Shown one piece after another: positions 9,971 to 19,245 of a DNA stretch of 64,000 nucleotides (the stretch's first letter is position 1; the number at the start of each line of letters is the position of its first letter). The DNA is from UBA5069 sp964560495 (GTDB lineage Bacteria > Chloroflexota > Anaerolineae > Caldilineales > Caldilineaceae): the NCBI GenBank assembly GCA_964560495.1, contig CAZLMM010000018.1:19422-83421 (forward strand), read 5' to 3'. The position numbers and the translations under genes were made by a program. The notes beneath the pieces are model-generated. The model had not been told where the DNA came from. It saw nothing but the letters and a program-made list of their open reading frames with translations, and did no database searches.

Positions 9971-11038
9971 TTATCTCGAATCAAGGGCTGAATGTCCCCG
10001 TTCTGCTCCTTTCTTTTCTGACGAACGTAACAACGCAGCAAAGCCGCTGGCGAAGGTCACGAGTCCACTAAAGAACAGAAAACTCCAGTAGGAGATGAAG
10101 CGCACCAATAACACGGCTGCGACCGCGCTGGATGGCGTCAGAGCCATGAAGGATAGTAGCGCCGTGTTGGCCGCCTCGATTTGTCCCACGCCGCCAGGCG
10201 TGAGCGGGACGGCGGCAAAGACGTCTACGGTCAGGGCCACGAACGCCGCATTGGCAAAAGGGAGTAGGTTGCCCAAACTCCATACCACCAGCCACAAGAG
10301 CAAGGCGTCGCACAGCCAAATGTAAAGACTCTCGATGGTTGCCAGGCCGGCGACTTTTGGCTGACGAGCCAACGTGCGCAGGCTGGTCACGAAGCGTTCG
10401 GCGAAATCGCAGGCAGCCAGCCACCAGCGGTTGGATGACAGGCGACGAAAGCCGCCCAAAAGTCGCGGAGCGAGAAGCACCACCAAAGCGAAGAGAATCA
10501 GCAGCGTCAGCGCCGCGGCATAACCGGTGAGCACCCAAGCAGGAAGATGCGTGCGCAGGGCGACAAAGCCAAAGAACGCGCCCAGGCTCAGAATGGCGAA
10601 GAGATCGAGCGCACGCTCCAGCACAATGGATCCCAGGCTGTCGGCGACGGGTGTGGGCGGCTGCCCATCCAGTTCGGACCGGAGCGCAGCCACGCGCAAG
10701 AGATCGCCGGCCCGGCCGGGCAGCAGTGCGCTGGCGAACCATCCCGCCAGGAGAATCACTGTCAAGGTGCGATAACGATAGGTGTGTCCCATCACCCGCA
10801 ATAGCAGTTCCCAACGGTGGCCGCGCAGGGCAAAACCGCTGTAGTGGATGAGGGTGGCAGCCAGCAGCAGCCAGCCGTTTGCCCCAAAGATCGCCCCGAC
10901 TGCTTCCCGCCCACCCCCCAGCGCCAGCAGCAGCGCCACGCTCAGCGCGCCCATGACAACGATAAGAACGATGCGTCTGGTCGTCAGTTGAAAGGATCGT
11001 AGCGGTTCAGTGTTGGCTGGCAGGTTGGAGTCCATCAT
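9971..11038 (-). CDS. YbhN/AglD-type membrane protein (lysylphosphatidylglycerol synthase TM-region family)
   Basis: 355 residues, about 8 hydrophobic segments. Family hallmarks are LLPGRAGDLLRVAAL near residue 105 and the C-terminal TPGGVGQIEAANTALLSF with an ISYWSFLFFSGL helix. The family (UPF0104) is thought to flip or handle lipid-linked substrates; the substrate here is unknown. The start ATG overlaps the stop of the GNAT gene by four bases (11035-11038), so it is coupled to GNAT and acetyl-CoA hydrolase upstream. Confidence 0.85.
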   Translation of the reverse strand: MMDSNLPANTEPLRSFQLTTRRIVLIVVMGALSVALLLALGGGREAVGAIFGANGWLLLAATLIHYSGFALRGHRWELLLRVMGHTYRYRTLTVILLAGWFASALLPGRAGDLLRVAALRSELDGQPPTPVADSLGSIVLERALDLFAILSLGAFFGFVALRTHLPAWVLTGYAAALTLLILFALVVLLAPRLLGGFRRLSSNRWWLAACDFAERFVTSLRTLARQPKVAGLATIESLYIWLCDALLLWLVVWSLGNLLPFANAAFVALTVDVFAAVPLTPGGVGQIEAANTALLSFMALTPSSAVAAVLLVRFISYWSFLFFSGLVTFASGFAALLRSSEKKGAERGHSALDSR

Positions 11039-11652
11039 GCTTGAAGTGGGCGGTGATAGAGATACATCGTCCGGCCAAAAAGCTGGAAGACGCGGCGGCG
11101 ATAAAAGTCATAGCGTTCGTAGAAACGCTGCGCGTCCAGATTGGCTGCGTCGACCGTCACGTCGAGCGCCATCGCGCCGCGACGCCTGCACTCGGCCACG
11201 AGCGCGGCGAGCAGCACTGCGCCCAGCCCCCGGCCGCGCACCTGGTCTTCGACCATAATGGAGAGCAGCTCGGCGCTAAACTCGTGATCGTCGACAACCT
11301 CGTAAGTCAACAAGGGGTAGAATGCTGCCTGAAGACTGTCCGCCAGCAACCAGGGATGCTTGACAAAGCGCCCGATCAAAATGGGCAGAAAGTGACCTGC
11401 GCGCCGGGTCAGCATATAGAGAAAAAGTGCGCCGGTGCTTGTGGCTGCGCTCACGAAACCGACGACGCGCCCATCGTGGTCCATTGCGACAAAACCAAAG
11501 CCCGCCGGCGACTTTGGCAGCGCCGTATAGAGCGCGGTCAACGCCTCGCTGCCCAGGCTGGTAAGAAACGTGCCCGGTTGGCCTGCCATGTGCAACCGGG
11601 CCGCGTCCTGCGCATGATGCGCGTCCAGGGGAAGAATAGCGATCTTGGGCAT
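11035..11652 (-). CDS. GNAT-family N-acetyltransferase
   Basis: 205 residues from ATG 11652 (MPKIAILPLDAHHAQDAARLH). Acetyl-CoA-binding motif A is clear: LLSIMVEDQVRGRGLGAVLL (V..QVRGRGLG), followed by ALDVTVDAANLDAQRFYERYDF, the usual motif B. A longer frame from 11787 is rejected because the 11652 start gives a TGATG overlap with the CoA-transferase stop. Acceptor unknown. Confidence 0.88.
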   Translation of the reverse strand: MPKIAILPLDAHHAQDAARLHMAGQPGTFLTSLGSEALTALYTALPKSPAGFGFVAMDHDGRVVGFVSAATSTGALFLYMLTRRAGHFLPILIGRFVKHPWLLADSLQAAFYPLLTYEVVDDHEFSAELLSIMVEDQVRGRGLGAVLLAALVAECRRRGAMALDVTVDAANLDAQRFYERYDFYRRRVFQLFGRTMYLYHRPLQA

Positions 11653-12932
11653 CAATAGTCGGGCAGGCGCTTGAAGCGTTCGAAGGCCTTTTCTTCCAAC
11701 ATGGCGCGCTGGTCGGGATGAGCGATCTCGATGAGCGCCCGCGCCCGCTGGCGCAGATTCTTGGCGTAGAGATAGGCAACGCCCCACTCCGTCACGACAT
11801 AGTGAACGTGGGCGCGCGTCGTCACCACGCCGGTGCCCAGGCGCAAGAAGGGCGCGATACGCGAGATGCCGCTCTTGGTGACAGAGGGCAGGGCGATGAT
11901 GGGCTTGCCGCCCTCCGAGAGCGACGCGCCGCGGATGAAATCCATCTGCCCACCCACGCCAGAGTATTGGCGCGTGCCCATGGAGTCCGCGCCCACCTGG
12001 CCGGTCAAATCGATCTCGATGGCGCTGTTGATGGCGGTCACTTTGAGGTTGCGGCGGATGACTGCCGTGTCGTTGACGTAGGCTACATCGAGCACCGCCA
12101 CCAGGGGATTGTCATCTACGAAGTCGTAGAGGCGTCGCGACCCCATGATGAACGCGCTGACCAGCTTGCCGGGGTGGACGCGCTTGTTGGTGCCGGTGAT
12201 GACGCCCCGCTCCACCAGGTCGATGACGCCGTCGGAGAACATCTCGGTGTGGATGCCCAGGTTCTTGTGGTTGACCAGCGCCTGAAGCACCGCATTGGGA
12301 ATGCCGCCGATGCCCATTTGCAGGCAGGCGCCATCTTCGATCAACTCTGCGCAGTGTCTGGCGATGCGTTCTTCCACCTCGCTGATTTCGGCCGGCGGCA
12401 CTTCGTGGATCGGCTCGTGCACTTCCACTGCATAATCGATCTCGCTGACGTGGATCAGCCCATCGCCGTGGGTGCGCGGCATGGCGGGATTGACCTGCGC
12501 GACCACGTGTTCTGCCACCTGGATGGCCGCGCGCGCCACGTCCACCGAAACGCCCAACGAGCAGTAGCCGTGCTTGTCGGGCGGCGACACGTGGATCAGC
12601 GCGACATCGATGGGCATGATGCCCTTACGAAAGAGACCGGGCACCTCGCTGAGAAAGACCGGCACGTAATCTGCCGCGCCTTCCGCCACCGCCTGGCGCA
12701 CATTGGCGCCCACAAAGAGGGCGTTGGTGGTGAAGCTATCAGCGTATTCAGGCTGGGCGTAGGGCGCCTCGCCCTCGGTGTGAAGGTGCACCACCTCGAC
12801 GCCGCGCAGCTCAGGGGCGCGCTGGGTCATGGCCTTGACAAGCTGTTTGGGTGTGGCCGCGCCGCCATGCACGAACACCCGGTCGCCAGACTTGATGATA
12901 TCGACCGACTCTTCCAATGATTTCCATTTCAT
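11652..12932 (-). CDS. Acetyl-CoA hydrolase / 4-hydroxybutyrate CoA-transferase family protein
   Basis: 426 residues from ATG 12932, with GGGAGAC upstream on the minus strand. Family features: SGDRVFVHGGAATPKQLVKAM at the N-terminus, LQMGIGGIPNAVLQAL, then the GIHTEMFSDGVIDL segment, whose Glu is the catalytic residue in family I CoA-transferases, and GVGGQMDFIRGA and RAHVHYVVTEWGVAYL in the C-terminal domain. It moves CoA between acetyl-CoA and a short acid, or hydrolyses it. First gene of a tightly packed operon with GNAT (1-base overlap) and the YbhN-like protein. Confidence 0.92.
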   Translation of the reverse strand: MKWKSLEESVDIIKSGDRVFVHGGAATPKQLVKAMTQRAPELRGVEVVHLHTEGEAPYAQPEYADSFTTNALFVGANVRQAVAEGAADYVPVFLSEVPGLFRKGIMPIDVALIHVSPPDKHGYCSLGVSVDVARAAIQVAEHVVAQVNPAMPRTHGDGLIHVSEIDYAVEVHEPIHEVPPAEISEVEERIARHCAELIEDGACLQMGIGGIPNAVLQALVNHKNLGIHTEMFSDGVIDLVERGVITGTNKRVHPGKLVSAFIMGSRRLYDFVDDNPLVAVLDVAYVNDTAVIRRNLKVTAINSAIEIDLTGQVGADSMGTRQYSGVGGQMDFIRGASLSEGGKPIIALPSVTKSGISRIAPFLRLGTGVVTTRAHVHYVVTEWGVAYLYAKNLRQRARALIEIAHPDQRAMLEEKAFERFKRLPDY

Positions 12933-13030
12933 TTTTTTCAGTCTCCCATACGAATGATGGTTTTTTCCAAGTGTATCACAAGTGCGACCCTGCGCCCTAG
13001 TACACGTGGGCCTAAATAAGCCGGTGGTAT

Positions 13031-13115
13031 TGTCATGCTGAACGCAGTGAAGCATCTACGCAGTGAAGCATCCATCGTGGTCGAGCAGGATTCTTCGCTG
13101 GCGCTCAGAATGACA
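13031..13115. repeat. Palindromic dispersed repeat (TGTCATNCTGA...CAGAATGACA type)
   Basis: The left arm TGTCATGCTGAACGCAGTG and the right arm CGCTGGCGCTCAGAATGACA are imperfect inverted copies. The piece ACGCAGTGAAGCATC is tandemly doubled inside. A related half-element occurs at 31334-31384. Elements of this sequence type are scattered in intergenic regions of many bacterial genomes. Confidence 0.7.
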
Positions 13116-13173
13116 ACCATTGGTTTACTTCAGCCCATGTATACAAGCGCGATGCGACTTGGTGGGAACAGAC

Positions 13174-13202
13174 TTGAGTTTCCGGTCAACCTGCGATAAA
13201 GT
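13174..13202 (+). promoter_or_regulatory. Possible promoter of the YIP1-like gene
   Basis: TTGAGT (13174-13179), 17-base spacer, TAAAGT (13197-13202), about 45 bases before the AAAGGAG ribosome site. Four of six consensus matches in each box. Confidence 0.4.
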
Positions 13203-13254
13203 GAAGCAGTCATCAAGCATTTTTCACAGCGTGTTCATACCAAAGGAGTTGACA

Positions 13255-13929
13255 ATGAATTTGGGAGCAATTTTCCGCACGTGGTTGGATGTTCTCACCA
13301 AGCCAGGTGAGCAGGTGTTTGAGGATGAGCGGGTCAAACCGCAAGCAACGTTGGGAACCGCCGTATTGATGATCCTCATCGTAGGGGTCATCAGCGCCCT
13401 ATTTGCGATCATACGCGGCTGGCTTTTCCAGGCCCAGTTGGCCGCCATGGGCGGTATGGACGCACTCTTTGGTCAGGCAAATCTGCCGCCGGAAGTACAA
13501 CAGCAGTTGCAGATGATCTATTCCGCTCTCTTCACGCCGGCGGTGGGCTTCACCGGCGCATTGTTTAGTATCTTTTTCAGCATCGTTGGCTTCCTGATTT
13601 TCGTTGGCATCCTCTATTTGGTAGGGCGCGTACTGGGTGGACAGGGTGAATTCGGTCGCTATGCATACTTGAATGCAGCCTTTGTTGCGCCTGTGACTAT
13701 CGTCAGCGCGCTGCTCAGTTTTGTTCCAATTCTGGGTGGATGCCTGAGCCTCTTCCTGGTCATCTACGAGATCGTGCTGTGCTATTTCGCCACGAAGGTC
13801 GAACAGCGCCTCAGCTCAGGGAGGGCGATTATCACAGTACTTTCGCCGTTGATCTTGGCTGTCATTCTGGCGGGTTGTTTCGGCGTAGCCCTGGGCGGCA
13901 TGATCGCCACGCTCATGAACAACCAGTGA
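13255..13929 (+). CDS. YIP1-family integral membrane protein
   Basis: 224 residues from ATG 13255 with AAAGGAG eight bases upstream; a longer frame from 13120 has no ribosome site. The N-terminus (MNLGAIFRTWLDVLTKPGEQVFEDE) is the cytosolic lead-in typical of bacterial YIP1/DUF1282-like proteins. About five membrane segments follow (near residues 36-56, 102-125, 130-150, 160-180, 195-218), with LYLVGRVLGGQGEFGRYAYLNA between them. Role unknown. Followed at one base spacing by the DUF6062 gene. Confidence 0.8.
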   Translation: MNLGAIFRTWLDVLTKPGEQVFEDERVKPQATLGTAVLMILIVGVISALFAIIRGWLFQAQLAAMGGMDALFGQANLPPEVQQQLQMIYSALFTPAVGFTGALFSIFFSIVGFLIFVGILYLVGRVLGGQGEFGRYAYLNAAFVAPVTIVSALLSFVPILGGCLSLFLVIYEIVLCYFATKVEQRLSSGRAIITVLSPLILAVILAGCFGVALGGMIATLMNNQ

Positions 13930-13930
13930 C

Positions 13931-14644
13931 ATGGCCCCCACCAGCCGCCATACGCCCTATTTTGAGGTGCGCGATGCGTTGGGAGAGAGCGGCTGTGCGC
14001 TTTGCACACTGGTTTCCCGTTCTCTCACCCGCTACATCAGCAGCCTGCTCTACGAGAGCGTCAACAGCCCGCCAGCCCGCCAGCGGCTGCGCGACTCCCT
14101 CGGTCTGTGCGCCAGTCACAACGAATTGGTGCGCGAAGCGCGCAGCGCGTCCGGCGCGGCTATCATCCAGCGCGACCTGCTCAAGACCCTCTCCACCCGA
14201 CTTGCCAACAACGAGCAAAGCGGGACGAGCGGCTGGCTGGAAGATCTCTTTCGCCCGCCCAAGGCGAACCGAGGCGGGACGCTGACGCCCGAGCAGCTCT
14301 GCCCGGCGTGTGTGGCGGCCGAGGAGCGTGAGCGCGACTATGTGGACGTGCTGTTGACGTCATTGGACGACGCCGAGATGCTGGCCGCGTTGCGCGCTTC
14401 GGCCGGGTTGTGCGCGCCGCATCTGCGCATGGCGTTGAGTCGCGCCAGAGGCGCCCAGGCGGAGCGCATCAAGGCTGAGCAGCTGGTCATCTGGCAGCGC
14501 CTCATCGCCGAGCTGGATGAATTCATCCGCAAGTTGGATTACCGCTTCACCCATGAAGGCATGGGCGCCGAGGGCGACGCCTGGGATCGGGCGCTGGATC
14601 TGGTGGCCGGCAAGACAAGGGTGATGGGCAGCCGGGTGCGCTAG
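13931..14644 (+). CDS. DUF6062-like cysteine-pair protein
   Basis: 237 residues. Two CxxC pairs (GCALCTL near residue 21 and LCPACVAAEERE near residue 122) each precede helical repeats with a conserved LCASHNELVREA / LCAPHLRMALSRA signature. This C..C/GLCxxH layout is what I know as DUF6062 and suggests a zinc-binding duplicated module. No enzymatic motif. It sits one base after the YIP1-like gene, so the two are probably co-expressed. Confidence 0.7.
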   Translation: MAPTSRHTPYFEVRDALGESGCALCTLVSRSLTRYISSLLYESVNSPPARQRLRDSLGLCASHNELVREARSASGAAIIQRDLLKTLSTRLANNEQSGTSGWLEDLFRPPKANRGGTLTPEQLCPACVAAEERERDYVDVLLTSLDDAEMLAALRASAGLCAPHLRMALSRARGAQAERIKAEQLVIWQRLIAELDEFIRKLDYRFTHEGMGAEGDAWDRALDLVAGKTRVMGSRVR

Positions 14645-14858
14645 GGGTGCTCAAACATTGAGTACGCTTCACAAAGGCGCCGGTCTTGGGCCGGACATGG
14701 GCGTTGTCCATCCCATGCGGCAGGGACAGGGTGGATTCACCGCCCAATTCGTTCAATGAACGCTTCCAACAACCGCATGGTTGGGGCGGGGCGTCCCTGG
14801 ACAGTGTGCAGCAGGGCGGTAATGACCCAAGCGTCCGCACACCCGCGGCAGGTGCGGG

Positions 14859-15884
14859 CTATTCCCGCCGCACTTTCACAATCTCCGCCATGATCGCCAG
14901 CGCAATCTCTTCAGGCGTCTGCGCCTGAATCTCCAGGCCGATTGGTCCGCGAATCTTTGCCAGTTTCTCTTCATTCAAGCCGGCTGCATGCAGCCGCGCA
15001 AGTCGGCTGGCGTGGGTTTTGCGGCTGCCCAGCGCGCCGATGTAAAAGACTGGACTGTCGAGCACAGATTCCAAGGCCGGGTCGTCGATCTTGGGGTCAT
15101 GGGTGAGCAAAGCCACAGCCGTGTTTTCGTTGAGCGCAATGTGGGGAAAGGCGTCCTGCGGCCACATGGCGAGCAGGCGATCCGCGTGGGGAAAACGCTC
15201 GGCGCTGCCAAAGGCCGCTCGCGGGTCAATGACGATGGTGCGATAGCCCAACGTCTTGGCAATCGAGGCCAACGCGACGGCAATGTGTACGCCTCCCACC
15301 ATGACCAGGGCGGGCGGCGGCAGCAAGACATCCATGAAAAGCTCGACCGTAGGGTCAGTCAATGCAACGCGCTGACAGACGCCGCGGGTGATGGCCGTCG
15401 CGAGCATGGCAGCGATGGAGTCATCGAGCGCCGGATCGATGCAGCCAGTGCGCACACCCTGCCCATCCACCAGCAGCTTGCGCCCCAGGAGCGTTTCTGG
15501 GCCGGCGATTACCGTGGCGACTGCGCCGGCCCGTTCGACCTCCACCAGGCGTTGGATGGCGCCGAAGAGGTCACGATCCAGCGCCTCCACAAAGACCTGG
15601 ATGCTGCCACCGCAGGCCAGGCCCACCTCCCAGGCCGTCTCATCGGCCACGCCAAAGCTGAGCAGTTTGGGACGCCCGCTGGCGAGCGCCGCGAAGGCCT
15701 CTTCTGCCACCGCGCCTTCTACACAGCCGCCGCTGACCGAGCCAGACAGCTTGCCATCTGCGGTGATCGCCATTTTGGCGCCGACTTTGCGCGGGGACGA
15801 CCCCCACGTTTGGACGACCGTCGCCAGGGCCACGGCTGCACCCTCGCCTTGCCAGCGCCGAATGGCAGGGATCACTTCTTCCAT
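14859..15884 (-). CDS. xdhC: XdhC/CoxI-family molybdenum hydroxylase maturation protein
   Basis: 341 residues from ATG 15884, with GGAGG upstream on the minus strand. The N-terminal XdhC/CoxI domain has TVVQTWGSSPRKVGAKMAI and GSVSGGCVEGAVAEEA; the C-terminal Rossmann domain has VMVGGVHIAVALASIAKTLGY and FYIGALGSRKTHASRL. XdhC proteins bind and insert the sulfurated molybdenum cofactor into hydroxylases. Last gene of the cox-type operon; its start overlaps the end of coxE by 13 bases. Confidence 0.93.
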   Translation of the reverse strand: MEEVIPAIRRWQGEGAAVALATVVQTWGSSPRKVGAKMAITADGKLSGSVSGGCVEGAVAEEAFAALASGRPKLLSFGVADETAWEVGLACGGSIQVFVEALDRDLFGAIQRLVEVERAGAVATVIAGPETLLGRKLLVDGQGVRTGCIDPALDDSIAAMLATAITRGVCQRVALTDPTVELFMDVLLPPPALVMVGGVHIAVALASIAKTLGYRTIVIDPRAAFGSAERFPHADRLLAMWPQDAFPHIALNENTAVALLTHDPKIDDPALESVLDSPVFYIGALGSRKTHASRLARLHAAGLNEEKLAKIRGPIGLEIQAQTPEEIALAIMAEIVKVRRE

Positions 15885-17173
15885 GATGTTTTTCCTCCTC
15901 CAACAAAGGCTGCGCCGCGCACCTGGGTGGTTGTGCGCAGCGGCCGGCGTTTCTCGTCCAATTGGCTGAGATGAAAAGCCAGCTCTTCCAGGCTTGCCAG
16001 GTTGTGCACCGGCAAGAAATCGTCGAGATGGGGCAGCGCCGCCTGCATCCCGCGCGTCAACGGCTCGTAATTCTCGCTGCCCAACAGCGGGTTTAGCCAG
16101 ACCAGGCGATGACAGAAACGATGGAGTCGCCCGATCTCCTTGTCCAGGAGGAGTGGATCGCCCCGATCCCAACCGTCGCTGATGAGCAGCACGACCGGCT
16201 CGCCGCGCAGCACCCGCCGCCCCCAAACGTAGTTGAAGGTCTTCAGCGCGTCGCCCATGCGCGTACCGCCGGACCAATCTTTGACAACTGCAGTCACATC
16301 ATCGAGCGCCTGGTCAACATTTTTGCGGCGTAACTGGCGTGTGATGCGCGTCAGGCGTGTGCCAAAGACGAAGACCTCCACCCGGCGGCGCAGTCCATTG
16401 GTCACGCCATACATGAAATGGAGTAGCAAGCGCGTATAGGCTTCCATGGAGCCGCTGATGTCGGCAAGGATGATGAGGGGGCGCGGTTTGATCTTGGGTG
16501 TGCGATACGACCAGATCAAAAGCTCGCCGCCGTGGCGCAGGTTACGACGAAGGCTGCGGCGTATATCGATCAATCCGTCACGCCCGGGCGTATAGCGGCG
16601 GGTCGTGCGCTCGCTCATGCGCCAGATCAACTCTGCCATCATCTGTTTGATAGCAAGGAATTCTTCTCGGGTCAAATGGGCGAAGTCCTGCTGGCGCAGA
16701 AGTTCACGCTCGCTGTACGTGCGGGTGAGCTCGATGACTTCCTGCGTCTGCTCATCGTCCGACGCAGAGGACTCTGCTTTGTCGGCGTCGGGTTGGGGCA
16801 GAATGACCGGCAGCGATTCTGGACGGGGCGGCTGTCTGTCGGCGAGGAGTTGCGCCAGATCGATCTCCCAAACATCATCCACGGGTTTGCGCCAGAAGAG
16901 GGCAAAGGCTTCATCGAAAAGCGGCAGGTCTTCCCGGCGCTTGACCAGGAAGCTGCGCAACGTATAGAAAAAATCGGCTTTGCGCCCAATCTGAATCTCA
17001 CGCAGCGCCTCTTGCACGTCGATCATACGTCCTGGATTGACCTCCAGCCCCAATCCGTGAAGCAGACGCCCAAAGAGGAGCAGGTTGTGGAGAAAGGCGT
17101 TTTCCTGGGACGCGGGCGCAGCGTCGCCCTCAGCGCGCTCTGGCACGATTGAAGACCTGCTGAAAGAGCTCAT
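15872..17173 (-). CDS. coxE: CoxE-like VWA-domain protein
   Basis: 433 residues from ATG 17173 (AAGGTG just upstream); ATG 17191 and GTG 17146 are alternatives. N-terminal helical region (FLHNLLLFGRLLHGLGLEVNPGRM), then a von Willebrand A domain with an intact MIDAS: DISGSME, GGTRMGD, and SDGWDRGD. CoxE works with the AAA ATPase CoxD to build the copper/sulfur-containing active site in CO dehydrogenase, and related pairs mature other molybdenum hydroxylases. It overlaps the end of coxD and the start of xdhC. Confidence 0.9.
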   Translation of the reverse strand: MSSFSRSSIVPERAEGDAAPASQENAFLHNLLLFGRLLHGLGLEVNPGRMIDVQEALREIQIGRKADFFYTLRSFLVKRREDLPLFDEAFALFWRKPVDDVWEIDLAQLLADRQPPRPESLPVILPQPDADKAESSASDDEQTQEVIELTRTYSERELLRQQDFAHLTREEFLAIKQMMAELIWRMSERTTRRYTPGRDGLIDIRRSLRRNLRHGGELLIWSYRTPKIKPRPLIILADISGSMEAYTRLLLHFMYGVTNGLRRRVEVFVFGTRLTRITRQLRRKNVDQALDDVTAVVKDWSGGTRMGDALKTFNYVWGRRVLRGEPVVLLISDGWDRGDPLLLDKEIGRLHRFCHRLVWLNPLLGSENYEPLTRGMQAALPHLDDFLPVHNLASLEELAFHLSQLDEKRRPLRTTTQVRGAAFVGGGKTSWKK

Positions 17174-18014
17174 TTTGCACCTTGTTAACATCGTCCTGGT
17201 ATTTCAGGATCACACCGAGCGTCTCGCGCACGATGGCCTCATCCAACACAGTCCGATTGAGCGCCACGAGAGCAGTCGTCCAATCGATCGTTTCTGCCAC
17301 GCCTGGCGCTTTGTAGAGATCGGCCGTACGCAATTCCTGAATAAAAGATGTCACCCGATAGGCCAATTCTTCAGAAGCGTCCGGGACTTTGGCGCGCACG
17401 ATCTCCAATTCCTTCTGGAAGTCAGGATAGTCGATCCAGCAGTAGATGCATCGCCGCTTGAGCGCATCGTGCAGTTCGCGGGTGCGATTGGATGTCAGGA
17501 TCACAATCGGTCGATTCACTGCTTTGATCGTACCGATTTCTGGCACCGAAATCTGGAAGTCTGAAAGGATTTCCAGCAAGAACGCCTCGAACTCTTCGTC
17601 GCTACGGTCGATCTCGTCGATGAGAAGGACGCACGGCTTGTCGCGGCTCTCCTCGATGGCCCGCAGCAGGGGGCGTTTGAGCAAGAAACGCTCGCCGAAA
17701 AGCTCGTCCTCGTTGAGGTGCGCCTGTTGCGCTTCCAGAAAGCGGATGTGCATGATCTGGCGCGCGTAATTCCATTCGTAGACGGCCTGGCTCACATCCA
17801 GCCCCTCGTAACATTGCAGCCGGATCAGCCCGGTTTTGAGCAGGTTGGCGATAACCTTGGCGACTTCGGTTTTGCCCACGCCTGGTTCTCCTTCCAGGAG
17901 CAGGGGCCGCTGCATTTTGAGAGCCAGAAAGACTGCTGTAGCCAGTCCACGCTCGGCAATGTAGGTTTGAGCGCGCAGCGCATCCTGAAGCGCGTCGATT
18001 GAATCAAGATTCAC
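17130..18014 (-). CDS. coxD: CoxD-like MoxR-type AAA+ ATPase
   Basis: 294 residues. Walker A is GEPGVGKTEVAKVIA near residue 41, Walker B is CVLLIDEIDRSDEEFEAFLLE near residue 135, followed by sensor I (PIVILTSNRTRELHDALKRRC). CoxD is a MoxR-type chaperone required for maturation of the Mo-Cu centre of CO dehydrogenase. Here it sits directly upstream of coxE with overlapping ends. Confidence 0.92.
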   Translation of the reverse strand: MNLDSIDALQDALRAQTYIAERGLATAVFLALKMQRPLLLEGEPGVGKTEVAKVIANLLKTGLIRLQCYEGLDVSQAVYEWNYARQIMHIRFLEAQQAHLNEDELFGERFLLKRPLLRAIEESRDKPCVLLIDEIDRSDEEFEAFLLEILSDFQISVPEIGTIKAVNRPIVILTSNRTRELHDALKRRCIYCWIDYPDFQKELEIVRAKVPDASEELAYRVTSFIQELRTADLYKAPGVAETIDWTTALVALNRTVLDEAIVRETLGVILKYQDDVNKVQNELFQQVFNRARAR

Positions 18015-18060
18015 AGAGGTTTCCTTTGCTTTGAGGCCGCTTGGGAAGCTGCTTTACAGC

Positions 18061-19116
18061 TCAGCCGACCGGCGGAGAGTGTCGAGGTTGCGGTCGCTCG
18101 GCCACATCTTCTAGCAGGCCGCCGTGACCGAGACGCAAGATGTCCAGCCGCGTCAGATAATCGCCAGCCAGCAAGCGAGGCAGGAGAAGGTCAATGATGT
18201 TCCGTTTGGGGCTGCGGGCGCAGCCGGGCGCGCCGACGATGGGTACAGACCCGTAGCGCGCCAACATGAGGAGGTTGCCGGGATCGACCGGCGCGCCAAA
18301 ACAGACCACGCGACCGCCTGCTCGCTCTACGGCGCGCGGGGCGATGTCGTGCTGATCCATGATGGCCGTGTCACTGGCAAGAATCAACAACTCCATGTTG
18401 TCATCCACCTGGCTGCGAATCGCTGCGGCCAATGCGCCTTCTGCATCTTGCACGTCGAGCGATACGTAATCGACGCGTGTGATCTCTGAACCCCAATCAG
18501 CCAGGCGTGTGGATAGCGCCCCCTCGAAACTAGACACAAGCTGGGTGCGCGCCTGGGGCCAGCTCGAGAAGATCAGTCCCACGCGCCGGCTTGTGAGTGG
18601 GTCTACATGAAGAATGGGCTGGGGAATAGCGCCGGCGCGCGTCCACTGACCGGCGGCGATCTTTTCCACTTCGCGCACTGCATCTTCGGGGATGGCATAG
18701 GCCACTACCTTGAGCGTAGCAATGATCGATTGGGGGTGCACAACTGTATGATTGGAAAGCGTCGCCAGCGTTATGCCTTCGCACATGTTGACTTGAAGCA
18801 GACGATCTTCATCGACGCGCAACAATCCCAGGCTGGAGGCGTACAGGTTGACGCGACCCGTGGCTGCCGTGGAGAGATGAACATTGTCGCCCTTGAGCGC
18901 GCTTGCGATTCGCTGCGCCGCCAGGTTCTCATCGACATCACACGGTTCCAACGCAGCTACATAAACGGTCTGCCGCCCCAATGTCGCGAGTCTGGCAATA
19001 TCGTCCGCAGCAAGCAGCTTCCCTTTGCGTAGGATGCGCTTGCCGTCCGCTGCAATGATGTTGTGGCCGAGGACTTTGTCTTCCGCTTCTTCCAGTGGGA
19101 CTGGGCCAAAGTGCAT
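18061..19116 (-). CDS. MoeA/MogA-related molybdopterin-binding protein
   Basis: 351 residues. The N-terminus (PLEEAEDKVLGHNIIAADGKRILRKGKLL) is like the first MoeA domain; the C-terminal part has the molybdopterin-binding fold: RRVGLIFSS, LILASDTAIMDQHDIAPRAVERAGG, and the SVPIVGAPGCARSPKRNIIDLLLPRLLAG loop. Proteins of this form are common inside xanthine-dehydrogenase/CO-dehydrogenase-like operons and probably help insert molybdate or modify the cofactor. It is 129 bases after coxM and 46 bases before coxD, on the same strand. Confidence 0.82.
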   Translation of the reverse strand: MHFGPVPLEEAEDKVLGHNIIAADGKRILRKGKLLAADDIARLATLGRQTVYVAALEPCDVDENLAAQRIASALKGDNVHLSTAATGRVNLYASSLGLLRVDEDRLLQVNMCEGITLATLSNHTVVHPQSIIATLKVVAYAIPEDAVREVEKIAAGQWTRAGAIPQPILHVDPLTSRRVGLIFSSWPQARTQLVSSFEGALSTRLADWGSEITRVDYVSLDVQDAEGALAAAIRSQVDDNMELLILASDTAIMDQHDIAPRAVERAGGRVVCFGAPVDPGNLLMLARYGSVPIVGAPGCARSPKRNIIDLLLPRLLAGDYLTRLDILRLGHGGLLEDVAERPQPRHSPPVG

Positions 19117-19245
19117 TGGCTTGTTTCCAGACAGACGGCTCTCCGCCGTTGGTTGATCTACGCGATTGGCGGATGTCGCCGTTGCGTATGTGTACGATTC
19201 TCAATCGCACCGACGACGGCGACATCCGCCTCCTTTGATATACGG

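Larger units (their letters stand above)
12933..13254. other. Divergent intergenic region with palindromic repeat and promoter
   Basis: About 320 bases between the divergent CoA-transferase and YIP1-like genes. It holds the palindromic repeat at 13031-13115 and a possible rightward promoter at 13174-13202. No gene seen. Confidence 0.6.

Noticed and set aside
11718..12920. 400-codon plus-strand frame opposite the CoA-transferase
   Set aside because: Shadow of a clearly identified minus-strand enzyme; composition typical of an antisense frame in GC-rich DNA.
13120..13254. Upstream extension of the YIP1-like frame to 13120
   Set aside because: The extension crosses the promoter-like boxes and lacks a ribosome site, while ATG 13255 has AAAGGAG at correct spacing.
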